From: Bacteroidota bacterium
Lineage (GTDB): Bacteria > Bacteroidota > Ignavibacteria > Ignavibacteriales > Ignavibacteriaceae
Reading direction: 5' to 3'
Length of the DNA: 10,805 bases
NCBI GenBank assembly: GCA_021793635.1
Contig: JAJYSI010000064.1
Coordinates: 1 to 10,805, forward strand
Of this stretch, positions 1 to 7,550 are shown piece by piece. Position numbers and translations under genes: made by a program. Positions within the stretch are counted from its first letter, which is position 1; every line of letters starts with the position of its first letter. A model generated the notes under the pieces. The model was not told the origin of the DNA. It worked only from the letters and a program-made list of their open reading frames with translations, and did no database searches.

Positions 1-1
1 A

Positions 2-810
<809 letters not shown>

Positions 811-874
811 CTAAAAATAAATGCGGCATTCTTTTTATCAAATTACGCTTTAGGAAATAATTTAACAAGTCAAG

Positions 875-1825
875 TTAAGATACTTGAGGATTACCTAAGA
901 TTTCTCCCGCTTGTTCTTCTAATCGAGCAGGAGAATATTTTTCCGCGATTAACTTTTTACTTTCTTGAATCAAATCAAAATACGTAAGCTCGCTCCCCAG
1001 GAACCAAATCTTCACCCAGGTTCTTAGCCAGATTAATATTTGCTGAATTAAAAACATAATAAAGATTGTAAACCCGGAAACCATTCCGATTGATTCATCA
1101 AGAAGAAAATATAAAATGAAAAACACAACCGGTGCTATCAGCACAAGAAGATAAAGAAAGTAAGCGCCGAAGAAATGCCTGAACACAAACCTGGTTGACG
1201 TCCACATCGACTTTAATACTTTTTTTGAATCTTCCCTAAACAAGATAACTTTTGCATAATCACTAATGGCAAGAAACAGAATAAAAAACACCAGGCAGAC
1301 GATCGCTCCAACCAAAAACATATAGAACAGCGAAGCCTCGCTTTGAACCGACGGATATGCTGAAACGAGTACCGCACCGATTGCAAAGAAAAGTAAGCCT
1401 TCAACTACTGAGATTATAATTAACATATAAATTGCAAGACGAAGATATCTCATAAAGAACTTTCCGCAGCCGGATAAAAATTCTTTTATGTTCAATTTAT
1501 TCTCTTCGTTTAGAATTGTTAGTACGCCGCCCGAAAAGAAAATTGTAAAGATCAAAAAGAAAAATCCCATCCAAACTGCAGTAAGTAAAAACGGTCTTAT
1601 TGCTTTGCCTGACTGCCGCATGAAATCAGTATAGCTTGTGTAATCAAAATGCTTAACCAAGGAACTCAATGCCATTGTATTTCCTGCCCGAGCAGTTACA
1701 ACAGCATGAAAAGGTATTGCAATAACAAGCGCCAGCAGAAGAGTTGCCGCATAAATTAACGTAGTCATTCTTTTAGATTTTGCTGCCGAAATTAAACCTG
1801 CGGAATATGCCTTAACTATTTTCAT
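875..1825 (-). CDS. Six-helix integral membrane protein, unknown function
   Basis: A 316-residue polytopic membrane protein. Hydrophobic helices lie at about residues 22-44, 80-104, 127-155, 165-189, 218-242 and 246-267. The first loop (45-79) is polar, the N-terminus is basic (KSKR at 17-20), and the C-terminal tail is soluble, charged and about 45 residues long. No catalytic motif is recognisable. The layout (three helix pairs, with charged segments such as FREDSKKVLKSMW at 196-208 between them) resembles uncharacterised multi-pass families of the DUF4013 or YIP type, but I cannot assign one. AAGGAAAG precedes the ATG. The gene starts 17 bp after the stop of the M1 peptidase gene on the same strand, so the two are probably co-transcribed. 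Confidence 0.75.
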   Translation of the reverse strand: MKIVKAYSAGLISAAKSKRMTTLIYAATLLLALVIAIPFHAVVTARAGNTMALSSLVKHFDYTSYTDFMRQSGKAIRPFLLTAVWMGFFFLIFTIFFSGGVLTILNEENKLNIKEFLSGCGKFFMRYLRLAIYMLIIISVVEGLLFFAIGAVLVSAYPSVQSEASLFYMFLVGAIVCLVFFILFLAISDYAKVILFREDSKKVLKSMWTSTRFVFRHFFGAYFLYLLVLIAPVVFFILYFLLDESIGMVSGFTIFIMFLIQQILIWLRTWVKIWFLGSELTYFDLIQESKKLIAEKYSPARLEEQAGEILGNPQVS

Positions 1826-1842
1826 TTTTCTTTCCTTAATTA

Positions 1843-3870
1843 TTAAAACATTGAACCGAAAGTGAGCATTGTATTTTCAACCCAGAAAATGAACTTTGCA
1901 AAGTATTTATCCTCTGCTGTAGTTTCCGGTTCCCTTGTGTAGCTGTTGTTAATCAGGTTTACGTCCATAGGAATTTTATTGTAAGGATCAATTTTAGCCC
2001 AGAGTACTTTTTCCGGTTTGTCGTAAATGAAATCATGCGTGCGGTCTTTGCCGTCCCATTGCTCAAGAATTTCTTTTCCGTTGTCAAAGTGGACAAGCAC
2101 TTCTTCAGGCATAATTACATCGCCTAAACGGTAAACAACAACCTTCGATTCGTAAACAGGCTTGCCTGATTCTCTTTTAATCTTATAATATTTATTCACG
2201 CCTGCACTATCGTAAACACCCTGGGGCTGTTCCACTTTATTAATAGAAATGTTTGCAAGCTTGTAATCGCAGATGCCGGTTCCGTAAAGAACTTCATTAA
2301 AGAACCAGTCCATATTATCGCCAAATTTATTTCCGAGTCTTTCCTTTACAACTTCATTCACAATATTTATAAAGTCTCTTCCGCACGGATGCTTGAACTT
2401 CCAGCGCTCAAAGTAAGTCTGCATTATTTCATCCATTACTTTTTTGCCGACCAATCCTTCAAGAGTTTTCATCCACGTCCCGGTTTTATAATAAGTAATT
2501 TCGCCGTAGCCGCCGTTTGTGAACTGCCAAGAGTTCTGAAAGTCCGGTGCAATCTCGGGATCATTCATTCCCGCATAACTTTCTCTCTGGAATTCAAAAT
2601 CTCCGAAGTGATAGCCCAAGAGATCGAAGAAAGATTTTTTCTTGCCGTAATAATTGTCCATTATTCTTCCTTCGTAATATGTATTGAAGCCTTCATCCAT
2701 CCAGGCTTCCTCAAACTCGTTGGTAGCAAGCATCAGCATAAAATATTGATGACCGAATTCGTGGATTACAACATTTTCTATCATCTTAATTCCTTCAGGC
2801 AAGCCCCACAAGCTTCCCGCAGTAATAAAAGTAGGATACTCCATTCCCGCCGAACCCATTCCTCTTATCGGAGGATCTACAATCGTCAAGTTTGGATACG
2901 GATACTTTCCTAAATATTTATTAAAATACTCAAGCGCATCTTCAACAGATTGAATATGTCTTCCGGCAAGATAATAATGTTCCGGCTGAAGCAGCAATCT
3001 TATCTTAACATTATGCCATACGGCGTTAACAACTTTAAAACGGGGTGAGGCAGTCCATACAAAATCAATTACATCCTCCGAATGATAGAACAAAGTTTTT
3101 GTACCGTCGCTGTTTTGTATTTCATTTTGCAAAACACCGGCGGCACCAACCACATAATTTTTAGGAACGGTTATGTGAACATTGTAAACTCCAAAGTCCG
3201 CATAGAACTCCGAGTTTGCATGGTACTGGTGACAGTTCCATTGTCCCTTAGCAGCGTAGCGTTCTCCCGCTTTTTCATAAACTCCGATTTTAGGGAACCA
3301 CTGCCCGACAAGAAAATAATTATCGCTGAATCCGCTTCTGGCAAAAATCTTCGGCAGCTTCGATTCAAACTTAATTTGAAGAGTAATAGTTTGTCCTGGC
3401 AGTACCGGTTTAGAAAGCGGTACGCTTATTACAGTCTCATCGTCTTTGTTGTTATCGTCCGGCTGAATGTATTCTATTTTGTCTGTAAGGTCTTCACCGT
3501 CTTTTATTTTCATATCAAGAACTTTTTCCCATCCCCAGTTCAGGTTTGAGCTTTCATCAAACTTATCGCCGCGGAGCTGCCCGCCGGATTCTTTTATGAA
3601 AGTAGAGTTCGTATTCTTAAATGCATTTAAGTAAAGATGAAATTCAAGATTACTGATTTTATCATTTGAAGAATTCTTCCAGTACAATGTTTCATCTCCG
3701 GTAACAAGTTTCTTAACCGGGTCAAGCTTAACATTCATATCATAGCTTGCAATCCTATCGCTTAACGGCTGCGGAAAGATTGTCTGCTGTGCGAATGATA
3801 GCTGAATATCTAAAAGAATAAGTGAGAGGAAAAATAAAAAGACGGAAGGTTTGTTTTTTACAAGTTGCAT
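1843..3870 (-). CDS. Secreted M1-family zinc metallopeptidase
   Basis: A 675-residue protein with an N-terminal signal peptide (basic MQLVKNK, hydrophobic stretch at about 9-26, cleavage likely near SFAQ), so exported to the periplasm or outer surface. The M1 aminopeptidase core is complete. The exopeptidase motif is GMEYP at 342-346. The zinc site is HEFGH at 370-374, with H370 and H374 as ligands and E371 as general base. The third ligand is E393 in WMDEGFNTYYE. A likely transition-state tyrosine lies in ITYYKTG (458-464). Before the catalytic domain is a long beta domain with FWPL-like segments such as VGQWFPKIGVY (188-198); about 130 residues follow it. Members of this family remove N-terminal residues from peptides, probably nutrient peptides here. 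AGGA lies about 12 bases before the ATG. It heads a probable two-gene operon with the six-helix membrane protein. Confidence 0.93.
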   Translation of the reverse strand: MQLVKNKPSVFLFFLSLILLDIQLSFAQQTIFPQPLSDRIASYDMNVKLDPVKKLVTGDETLYWKNSSNDKISNLEFHLYLNAFKNTNSTFIKESGGQLRGDKFDESSNLNWGWEKVLDMKIKDGEDLTDKIEYIQPDDNNKDDETVISVPLSKPVLPGQTITLQIKFESKLPKIFARSGFSDNYFLVGQWFPKIGVYEKAGERYAAKGQWNCHQYHANSEFYADFGVYNVHITVPKNYVVGAAGVLQNEIQNSDGTKTLFYHSEDVIDFVWTASPRFKVVNAVWHNVKIRLLLQPEHYYLAGRHIQSVEDALEYFNKYLGKYPYPNLTIVDPPIRGMGSAGMEYPTFITAGSLWGLPEGIKMIENVVIHEFGHQYFMLMLATNEFEEAWMDEGFNTYYEGRIMDNYYGKKKSFFDLLGYHFGDFEFQRESYAGMNDPEIAPDFQNSWQFTNGGYGEITYYKTGTWMKTLEGLVGKKVMDEIMQTYFERWKFKHPCGRDFINIVNEVVKERLGNKFGDNMDWFFNEVLYGTGICDYKLANISINKVEQPQGVYDSAGVNKYYKIKRESGKPVYESKVVVYRLGDVIMPEEVLVHFDNGKEILEQWDGKDRTHDFIYDKPEKVLWAKIDPYNKIPMDVNLINNSYTREPETTAEDKYFAKFIFWVENTMLTFGSMF

Positions 3871-4224
3871 ATGTCTGCCGGTCCTTTTGTTGTTGACGAC
3901 TTAGTGCTTAGTACTATACCCTAAATTATTAAAGCCTTTTAGAACTGACTTTCTTTGGTTGTGAATATCATGAAAATAAAAATTAAAGGCAAAGAATTTT
4001 ACAGGAATTATTCGGGAATATTCTAAGAGAAGATAAGCGAGTTTTGCTTTGTGTATTGAATATTTTAATGACCTTATTAGATTTAATGGTTAGGATAGTT
4101 TTGCTGACGTAAATAATTTATTAGTACTTACAAAATAATAAGCATATATATTTCAGAAATAATTTCCACATGAAAGCTGGTAGATTAAATCTGCCGGTAA
4201 GCATTCAAGCTCAACAATAAACAT
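3871..4224. other. AT-rich intergenic region upstream of the M1 gene
   Basis: A 354-bp stretch between the start of the M1 gene and the end of the DUF2442 gene. It should carry the M1 promoter: on the minus strand a TATAGT (rc of 3912-3917) could be a -10 hexamer, but no convincing -35 matches it. A short + strand reading frame from 3970 (MKIKIKGKEFYRNYSGIF, then TAA) has no ribosome binding site and is not called. I see no RNA gene and no strong terminator. Confidence 0.4.
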
Positions 4225-4497
4225 TTAGGAGACTGCTTTAATTAAAGCGGGTTTGCTTATTTCATATAAGAAGTCAGGTGCTATATCATATTCATTGGGC
4301 CAGCATAAACCGCCCAGCATATCAAGCTCAAATTTCCGGATATATTCCTCGTCCTTCATTTCCGGAAAATCGGGCAAACTTTTGCTGCGCAAATAACCTA
4401 AATCTGCAATCCTGATTTCATTGTTCTCAAATTCAATTAATATTTTATAGTCTCCAATATATATTGCATTTACCGGTGTACTTATTCTATTTGTCAT
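4225..4497 (-). CDS. DUF2442 domain protein
   Basis: A 90-residue protein with the DUF2442 pattern: an N-terminal beta segment DYKILIEFENNEIRIADL (17-34), then a helix, and the family end LCWPNEYDIAPDFLYE (64-79), which matches the usual VxWPNGxDIAPxxLYE. GGAG lies 5 bases before the ATG. DUF2442 proteins are small and often encoded directly after a DUF4160 gene, a pair widely treated as a putative toxin-antitoxin module whose mechanism I do not know. Here the start lies 11 bp inside a broken DUF4160 frame, so the gene would be translationally coupled if the upstream gene were intact. The last residues are encoded over a palindrome, GCTTTAATTAAAGC. DUF2442 itself looks intact. Confidence 0.85.
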   Translation of the reverse strand: MTNRISTPVNAIYIGDYKILIEFENNEIRIADLGYLRSKSLPDFPEMKDEEYIRKFELDMLGGLCWPNEYDIAPDFLYEISKPALIKAVS

Positions 4498-4756
4498 TTT
4501 TACTCCATGGTTTAATTTTTAATATCTTTTTCCCGGCATTACGTCTTTCCCAATTCAAATATAATTCATCCTTGTGTTTGCTCATCCACTGCTTTAATAT
4601 TTTCATTTTACCCGGAGGAAGATTATTCTAACTAATTGAGCCGTCGAGGTCTATAATACTTTCTTGTCCGGCATACATAACATGCAAATGCGGCGGATCA
4701 TGATCATCCGAGTAATAAAAAATATACATGCCGCCGAAATATGATAATATGCCCAT
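4487..4756 (-). pseudogene. DUF4160 protein gene interrupted by an in-frame TAG
   Basis: Translated from the ATG at 4756, the frame gives MGILSYFGGMYIFYYSDDHD, then PPHLHVMYAGQESIIDLDG, a TAG at 4630-4628 (codon 43), and then in the same frame NNLPPGKMKILKQWMSKHKD with a helical C-terminus ending KPWSKNDK. The segments FYYSDDHDPPHLHVMYAGQ, LDG, LPP and the W-helix-W pattern are the DUF4160 signature, and 89 codons is a normal family length. There is no frameshift, so one nonsense change separates it from an intact gene. It ends in TAG 11 bp inside the DUF2442 gene, the usual overlap for this pair. A restart at the internal ATG (MKILKQWM) could give a 39-residue C-terminal piece. A sequencing error or readthrough is also possible. 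Confidence 0.85.
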
Positions 4757-5086
4757 AATGTGCTTAATAATTTACAAAATTATTTGATTGTTTTCAGCGG
4801 TAATTAACAATCCTGTCGTTTGCAGTTGTTAGGCAGTTGCACTGTCGAACATAACTCTGCTTAAAGTTGCACTCTTAAAACGCTATGAATACTATTAAAG
4901 CCGCAGTATAACTGCATAAAGAATTTAATCTGATAGTACAACTGTCAGACAACACCAGTAACTTAATTCTCTTATTATTTTTCTTTATCGGACAGGCACA
5001 GTCCAAACCGTGACAGCCAGGTTAAGAGATTGCATAACAAGTTCGGAATGACAAATGAACCGATTTATTTTTTTGCACAACTTCGG
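4757..5086. other. Intergenic region between DUF4160 and XRE genes
   Basis: A 330-bp stretch without a supported gene in either direction. It contains two copies of AGTTGCACT (in 4833-4885) and several ACTG/CAGT words, giving a loosely repetitive look, and a palindrome-element remnant at 5026-5055 described separately. It must hold the promoter for the DUF4160/DUF2442 pair, but no clear -35/-10 pair is visible. It reads as decayed DNA. Confidence 0.4.
5026..5055. repeat. Degenerate dispersed palindromic element
   Basis: The stretch reads GAGATTGCATAACAAG then TTCGGAATGACAAA. It resembles, from memory, a dispersed intergenic palindrome common in Bacteroidetes-like genomes in which GATTC-type arms flank AACAAGTT. 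Here the left arm is mutated, so the palindrome is poor. Only the resemblance and the intergenic position support it. Confidence 0.35.
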
Positions 5087-5395
5087 TTAATTATTGAAAC
5101 CGCCTCTAAGCAATTTCAAAATCAATTCTTTTAATATTTCTTTTTTATCTTCCGGCACTAAAGAACATATACCGCATATATCTTTGTCTTTATTCTTATT
5201 TGAAGGCAGGGAGATTACAGCACCGGTTACTTTGCAGATTCTATGAATTACTTTCCCCGACGGTTCAACCTTCCCTCTCTCCAGCTTTGAATAATATTCC
5301 CTGCTGAGATCCAATTTAGCAGCGACTTCTTTCTTTATCAGCTTATTATCTTTGCGGTATTGACCAAGCAAACTTCCCCAAATATTCCCGCTCAT
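5087..5395 (-). CDS. XRE-family helix-turn-helix regulator
   Basis: A 102-residue protein with a single HTH_3/XRE domain at about residues 7-61. Helices 2 and 3 are read as IKKEVAAKLDLSREYYSKLE (20-39), followed by RGKVEPSGKVIHRICKVTGA, the usual pattern in which the recognition helix is SREYYSKLERG. A short C-terminal part has ICGICSLVPEDKK (73-85; C74 and C77 form a CxxC) and an amphipathic helix, perhaps for dimerisation or partner contact. GAGGTGA lies about 6 bases before the ATG. Two 17-bp palindromes lie 30-77 bp upstream and are its likely operators, which suggests autorepression. The antitoxin of a toxin-antitoxin pair is possible, but no toxin gene adjoins it. Confidence 0.85.
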   Translation of the reverse strand: MSGNIWGSLLGQYRKDNKLIKKEVAAKLDLSREYYSKLERGKVEPSGKVIHRICKVTGAVISLPSNKNKDKDICGICSLVPEDKKEILKELILKLLRGGFNN

Positions 5396-5424
5396 CTCTC
5401 ACCTCTTCAATTGTTTTGAAAAAT

Positions 5425-5472
5425 GTGAATCAATAGTTCACGTTTTCATTAAAATGTGAACTTCAGGTTCAC
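5425..5472 (-). promoter_or_regulatory. Two tandem 17-bp palindromic operators upstream of the XRE gene
   Basis: Site 1 at 5425-5441 reads GTGAATCAATAGTTCAC (one arm mismatch). Site 2 at 5456-5472 reads GTGAACTTCAGGTTCAC (perfect 6-5-6 arms). Both follow AATGT-type flanks. Their centres are 31 bp apart, about three helical turns, so dimers would bind on the same face of the DNA. The position just before an XRE gene supports an autoregulatory operator; binding is inferred. Confidence 0.75.
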
Positions 5473-5655
5473 GAGATTTTTATTGATTAAAGAAAATATT
5501 TTAAGTACGATTAAGCAGCGCAAATAAAAGTTTGTTAAGAAATTTTACTTCCGGTTAATTTAATTTTTATTGCTGTTTAGGCTCCATGTAAATTAATCAA
5601 ATTAGCAACCAAAGAAAACAATGCTCAAAATATTTTAAGACGTGGAAGCAAGTCT
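5473..5655. other. AT-rich segment before the 21-bp array
   Basis: No gene is visible. A 13-mer, AAAATATTTTAAG, occurs at 5493-5505 and 5627-5639, and again inside the array at 5791-5803. Two GCTC-starting words at 5581 and 5623 are 42 bp apart, so the 21-bp pattern may begin here and lose phase in the last 12 bp before 5656. Confidence 0.45.
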
Positions 5656-6180
5656 GCTTTAAAATTCCAAAGTATTGCTTTTGAAAAAAGTATGAGAGCT
5701 TAATCTTTAAAGACAGTATTTCTTAATGAATAATTAAAAGCTCTTATTAAAATTTGATGAGCAGCCTGGAAAATTCCCGGTGCATTGCATAAAATATTTT
5801 AAGCATTAATATGAAGCCCGAATGTTCTTTCAAAATGATTGAGAAATTAGCTAAGACATAGAAAAGCCTTGATTGAATTTTTGGGTACTATAAAAAGTAT
5901 TAAGACAGCTTTTAATTGAATTCAAAGAGCGCCCGGAACAAAAATGCAAGCTCTTCCAGGACTTAGAAAAGCTTTCCGAAGTCCCGGAGGGATTTACTGA
6001 AGACTTAGCAAAGCTTTTTGTATAACATGAAAAGCTCTCTTATGTCCTTAAGAAGCTTTTCCAGCTACTAAAAAAGCTTTCCCAGGTCTTCCAAAAGCTT
6101 TTCCAGGACTTAACAAAGCTTTATTAGGACTTGAGAAAGCTTTGTTAAGACTTAAGGAAGCTTATCCGGGAGGTTTAAGA
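5656..6180 (+). repeat. Array of 25 units of a 21-bp repeat in strict phase
   Basis: Cutting the sequence every 21 bases from 5656 gives 25 units; 21 of them begin with GC and 13 begin with GCT followed by T, with no net insertion or deletion over 525 bp. The consensus is GCTTTTCCAGGACTT followed by six mostly-A bases, so unit junctions read AAAGCTTT (palindromic, HindIII core). Units 20-25 (from 6055) are the most alike; units 3-12 are strongly diverged. Read in one frame, the units give a seven-residue repeat A-(F/L)-P-G-L-x-K ending R-V-K-N-stop at 6195, but at least ten units carry in-frame stop codons and no long frame survives on either strand. It may be a decayed repeat-protein gene or non-coding phased DNA, since 21 bp equals two helical turns. 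Confidence 0.85.
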
Positions 6181-6195
6181 AGGGTAAAAAATTGA

Positions 6196-6303
6196 TAAAA
6201 CAGCACAAAATCGATTAATTCAGATCAAAAACAAGGTTTTTGAGGTTGAAAAACTAACATGAACCGGAAAGAATCATCAATCACAAATCAAAAAAAAGCC
6301 TTG
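6196..6303 (+). promoter_or_regulatory. Leader region of the small basic protein gene
   Basis: Between the array and the ribosome binding site lies AT-rich DNA with a possible weak sigma-70 promoter: TTGATA at 6192-6197 and TTAATT at 6215-6220, spaced 17 bp. A short perfect inverted repeat, CAAAAAC-AAG-GTTTTTG, lies at 6226-6242. Both calls are tentative. A transcript could also begin inside or before the array and carry the repeats as a leader. Confidence 0.35.
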
Positions 6304-6314
6304 AAAGGAGGTGA
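6304..6314 (+). promoter_or_regulatory. Extended Shine-Dalgarno sequence AAAGGAGGTGA
   Basis: Eleven bases match the complement of the 16S rRNA 3' end almost perfectly and lie 6 bases before the ATG at 6321. This is much stronger than the weak or absent sites of several neighbours (for example the genes at 7535 and 7938) and predicts high translation. Confidence 0.85.
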
Positions 6315-6320
6315 AGACTA

Positions 6321-6704
6321 ATGGCATACGTAAAGAAAGGTACTACCGAGGTAGTCGATAATTCCAAAAAGAAACTTTCTGCAATGATTAAGATAGACGC
6401 CGGTAAAAATAAGACCATAGATTACGGCGAAGAAGGTAACTCGCTTACGGCAGAAGTTATGGCAGCTAAGCTTCAGGAATATGAAACAGCTAAAAAGGAA
6501 TACGACAGCGCCCTGGATTCATTTACTGAAAAACAAAACCTACTTGACGCAATTGAGGATACGCTTGGCGAATTTAATAAGCGTATACTTAAAAGTGCGG
6601 CAGGCAAGTTCAACCAGGAATCCGACGAGTACGAAATGCTCGGCGGGAAAAAGCCTTCAGATTGGAAGAAGCGCGCAAGCAAAAAGACGGCGCCTGCAAG
6701 CTGA
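6321..6704 (+). CDS. Small lysine-rich coiled-coil protein, unknown function
   Basis: A 127-residue soluble protein. The N-terminal 40 residues are basic and low in structure. A long charged helix from about 43 to 95 (LTAEVMAAKLQEYETAKKEY, then KQNLLDAIEDTLGEFNKRIL) has coiled-coil character. The end NQESDEYEMLGGKKPSDWKKRASKK is Lys-rich. The SDEYEMLGG ending followed by a basic tail is one I associate with uncharacterised small proteins in Bacteroidetes-like and other genomes, but I know no function. The basic tail suggests nucleic-acid contact (inference). No signal peptide or membrane helix. It has a very strong ribosome binding site and its own terminator, so it is a single-gene unit right after the 21-bp array. 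Confidence 0.85.
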   Translation: MAYVKKGTTEVVDNSKKKLSAMIKIDAGKNKTIDYGEEGNSLTAEVMAAKLQEYETAKKEYDSALDSFTEKQNLLDAIEDTLGEFNKRILKSAAGKFNQESDEYEMLGGKKPSDWKKRASKKTAPAS

Positions 6705-6727
6705 CAGTCGAAGGTGAAGAAAAACAT

Positions 6728-6779
6728 AAAGCACGCGTAATTGTTTTTATATCATATTCAATTACGGGTGCTTTTTTTT
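6728..6779 (+). terminator. Intrinsic terminator of the small basic protein gene
   Basis: Arms AAAGCACGCGTAATTG (6728-6743) and CAATTACGGGTGCTTT (6759-6774) pair over 16 positions with one G-G mismatch, enclosing a 15-nt loop, followed by a run of T to 6779. It begins 24 bp after the stop codon. Confidence 0.9.
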
Positions 6780-6889
6780 ATAAAGAGCAGAAGGTGCCGC
6801 TGTTTTATGTTCTACTTATTCCGGTATTCAGAATTAAGGGCTGCCTGTCTTTTACCATTGAGATGCATTGATGCAACGAATATTATGGA

Positions 6890-7240
6890 TCATCCAAGCA
6901 GTGATTCTGCAGGTATGTTATATTTTCTGTGAAGTTCTCTCATCATTTTAACGGTAAGCTCTCTTTTACCGTTCAGGATTTCGGAAGCACGGTTTTTCCC
7001 GCCGACAGTTTCTGCAATATCCGATTGATTTAACCCCAACTGTTCCATTCTGAATTTGATAGCTTCAATCGGATCGGGAGGAGCAATATTAAAATGTTTC
7101 TGTTCATATACTTCGACCAATGTAACTAATATTTCTAATTCATCACCTTCCGAAGTACCCGGTTTTGAGTTAAAAAGTACATCAATCCTTTTCAAAGCCG
7201 AGTCATAATCTCTTTTTGTCTTTATAGGCTTAATCTTCAT
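6890..7240 (-). CDS. higA: HigA-type antitoxin, XRE regulator
   Basis: A 116-residue protein. The N-terminal helical part has MKIKPIKTKRDYDSALKRID and EGDELEILVTLVEVYEQKHF, typical of HigA antitoxins paired with HigB. The C-terminal XRE domain is at about 58-110: PIEAIKFRMEQLGLNQSDIA, then GGKNRASEILNGKRELTVKM with the recognition helix at NRASEILNG. HigA binds and neutralises HigB and represses the operon. The ATG at 7240 was chosen over an in-frame ATG at 7258 because AGAGGAA lies 8 bases before it and it begins one base after the higB stop. Palindrome GTTCCC-N5-GGGAAC at the operon front is its likely operator. Confidence 0.92.
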   Translation of the reverse strand: MKIKPIKTKRDYDSALKRIDVLFNSKPGTSEGDELEILVTLVEVYEQKHFNIAPPDPIEAIKFRMEQLGLNQSDIAETVGGKNRASEILNGKRELTVKMMRELHRKYNIPAESLLG

Positions 7241-7241
7241 T

Positions 7242-7535
7242 TTAAATTTCCTCTGCATTTACTTTATCATATTGTTGATGCGTTCCAATGAATCTAATAT
7301 ACACGATTTTATAATTATAATTTACCGCCGCAATTAGTCTATAACTGTTTCCTTTAATATTGAACACAACCCTATTATTTCTTAAAAGACTTGCTGTCCT
7401 ATAAACTTTTACAACGTCTTCAGGCTTTTGCCAATCGGCTTTCTTAGCCTCGTAATACCATGATTTAAGAGGTTGTTCCGAATCCGGATGTTTTTTCCAG
7501 AATTCCTTTAAAGTCCTTATTGCTATTACTCTCAT
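7242..7535 (-). CDS. higB: HigB-type mRNA interferase toxin
   Basis: A 97-residue protein of the HigB toxin family (RelE-like fold). Recognisable segments are MRVIAIRTLKEFWKKHPDSE at the start, PLKSWYYEAKKADWQKPEDV (22-41), NNRVVFNIKGNSYRLI (53-68) and YIRFIGTHQQYDKV (79-92), with H86 and Y89 in the usual active-site region. Family members cut mRNA on ribosomes. The ATG at 7535 was taken, not an in-frame TTG at 7541, because the family starts at MRVI. The ribosome binding site is weak, whereas higA has a good one, which would favour antitoxin synthesis. Gene order toxin-antitoxin is the usual one for higBA. All conserved segments are present, so it is probably functional. Confidence 0.93.
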   Translation of the reverse strand: MRVIAIRTLKEFWKKHPDSEQPLKSWYYEAKKADWQKPEDVVKVYRTASLLRNNRVVFNIKGNSYRLIAAVNYNYKIVYIRFIGTHQQYDKVNAEEI

Positions 7536-7550
7536 ATTCAAATATAAAGA

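Noticed and set aside
2389..3549. Two long + strand frames of 174 and 155 residues over the M1 gene
   Set aside because: They are antisense shadows of a well-supported metallopeptidase with complete zinc motifs; no domain or ribosome binding site.
3970..4026. Short frame MKIKIKGKEFYRNYSGIF
   Set aside because: Eighteen residues, no ribosome binding site, no similarity that I recognise.
5893..6022. A + strand open frame in the array reading QLLIEFKERPEQKCKLFQDL and ending LAKLFV, then TAA
   Set aside because: It has no start codon or ribosome binding site, lies within the 21-bp repeat and follows from the repeat sequence itself; it is a repeat-frame artefact unless a homologue is found.
5656..6180. 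CRISPR array
   Set aside because: Units are 21 bp with no separate unique spacers; the repeat is continuous and graded in similarity, and no cas genes are present.
6780..6889. Possible second terminator or RNA gene between the array gene and higA
   Set aside because: Only 3-4-bp stems form, and no conserved RNA structure was recognised.
6473..6932. Several frames overlapping the 6321 gene and its terminator on both strands
   Set aside because: They cross the terminator or lie in other frames of a gene with a strong Shine-Dalgarno; no recognisable motif.
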